This document shows positions 63,807 to 64,000 of a DNA stretch of 64,000 bases, in pieces. Source of the stretch: Paenibacillus auburnensis (lineage in GTDB: Bacteria > Bacillota > Bacilli > Paenibacillales > Paenibacillaceae); the NCBI RefSeq assembly GCF_927798115.1, contig NZ_CAKMMG010000001.1:1302001-1366000 (forward strand), in the 5' to 3' direction. Both the position numbers and the translations under genes were made by a program. The notes under the pieces were generated by a model. That model searched no databases. It had not been told where the DNA came from and was given only the letters and a program-made list of their open reading frames with translations. Position 1 is the first letter of the stretch, and every line of letters starts with the position of its first letter.

Positions 63807-63839
63807 ACAAGACTTTCTTCTGAAGAAAGCACCCCTTGT
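63807..63839 (-). promoter_or_regulatory. Leader hairpin of rpsB, possible S2 autoregulatory element
   Basis: ACAAG...CTTGT outer stem with CTTTCTT-CAG-AAGAAAG inner stem on the minus strand, in the ~120-nt leader. Firmicute rpsB leaders are predicted regulatory RNAs; I cannot confirm the family match. Confidence 0.45.
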
Positions 63840-63875
63840 CGAAATCAACCGGCGTGTGTTTTAACACCGTCAATT

Positions 63876-63904
63876 ACTATACCATAATAAAATAATGTAT
63901 GCAA
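63876..63904 (-). promoter_or_regulatory. SigA-type promoter of rpsB
   Basis: TTGCAT (63904-63899), 17 bp, TATAGT (63881-63876) with an upstream TGG. Confidence 0.78.
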
Positions 63905-63946
63905 CGATTCATGAAATGTTTTGTGATTTTCTGCCTTAATATGAGT

Positions 63947-64000
63947 TCATTTCACTGTAATCAGCTTCTCAATTATGGAGTTTACGCTTTCCCCTTTGGT
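63947..64000 (-). CDS. C-terminal fragment of an unidentified protein (cut by window edge)
   Basis: On the minus strand the frame from 64000 stays open for 17 codons (TKGESVNSIIEKLITVK) and ends at TGA 63947-63949; the other two minus frames stop sooner. The position upstream of rpsB is where a swrB/DUF6115-type gene is often found, but 17 residues are too few to identify it. Confidence 0.3.
   Translation of the reverse strand, partial: TKGESVNSIIEKLITVK

Noticed and set aside
63832..63840. A Spo0A-like box (TGTCGAA) in the rpsB leader
   Set aside because: A single 7-mer expected by chance in 64 kb; it lies inside a leader stem.

Overview
The window is a stretch of bacterial chromosome from a spore-forming Firmicute, most likely Paenibacillus or a close relative. 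The evidence is the gene order: rpsB-tsf-pyrH-frr-uppS-cdsA-dxr-rseP-proS-polC-rimP-nusA-ylxR-ylxQ-infB-rbfA-nrnA-truB-ribF-rpsO-pnp-ylxY-mlpA-dut-dpaA/dpaB-dapG-dapA-rnjB-tepA-ylzJ-spoIIIE-ymfF/H/I/J/K-rodZ-pgsA-cinA-recA-recX-rny-ymdB-spoVS. This is the Bacillus subtilis 'ylx/ymf' chromosomal block, with low-GC Firmicute features: AGGAGG ribosome binding sites, many TTG and GTG starts, PolC, RNase Y and RNase J, and spore genes. Composition looks close to 50% G+C by eye. Nearly all of this block lies on the minus strand, so it is transcribed from position 64000 towards position 8000. No rRNA, tRNA, insertion sequence, prophage or CRISPR array was found.

Layout. (1) 1-9550 is less conserved: the tail of a LysR regulator, htpG under a perfect CIRCE element, a small AT-richer pair (DUF1796 protein and a GT2 glycosyltransferase), a LysR regulator divergent from a second DapA-family gene with a LysR-type palindrome between them, a RhlE-like DEAD-box helicase, a stand-alone pduL, and an M19 dipeptidase. 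(2) 9670-25000 holds spoVS, ymdB, rny, recX, recA, cinA, pgsA, yajQ, a 53-residue membrane protein, rodZ, ymfK, ymfJ, ymfI, the two M16-family proteins and a SleB cortex hydrolase. (3) 25040-39110 holds spoIIIE/ftsK, ylzJ, tepA, rnjB, dapA, dapG, dpaA copy 2, dpaB, dpaA copy 1, dut, mlpA and ylxY. (4) 39360-50500 is the pnp/rpsO/infB/nusA RNA and translation cluster. (5) 50560-64000 holds polC, proS, rseP, dxr, cdsA, uppS, frr, pyrH, tsf and rpsB.

How the genes work together. Region 5 makes lipid carriers and phospholipid precursors (dxr, uppS, cdsA) beside translation factors (tsf, frr, rpsB, proS) and the replicative polymerase. Region 4 couples transcription termination/antitermination, initiation, ribosome maturation and RNA decay. 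Region 3 feeds lysine and dipicolinate synthesis (dapG, dapA, dpaAB) for the spore, alongside the SpoIIIE DNA pump. Region 2 adds DNA repair (recA, recX) and RNA decay (rny).

Most notable observations: (a) dpaA is duplicated on both sides of dpaB, and the second copy occupies the slot where asd lies in B. subtilis; (b) ymdB appears to start at an ATT codon, which restores exact alignment with the 264-residue B. subtilis protein; (c) htpG carries a perfect CIRCE operator; (d) both RNase genes, rnjB and rny, have long candidate 5' leaders of about 345 and 240 nt; (e) eight in-frame 30-bp repeats lie in the infB N-terminal linker; (f) proS is the short type with a C-terminal zinc domain rather than the long bacterial type; (g) good matches to sporulation sigma-factor promoters lie before sleB (SigG), spoVS (SigH) and dpaA (SigK). 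Start sites below were chosen from ribosome binding site position and family length. Promoters and terminators were found by eye only.
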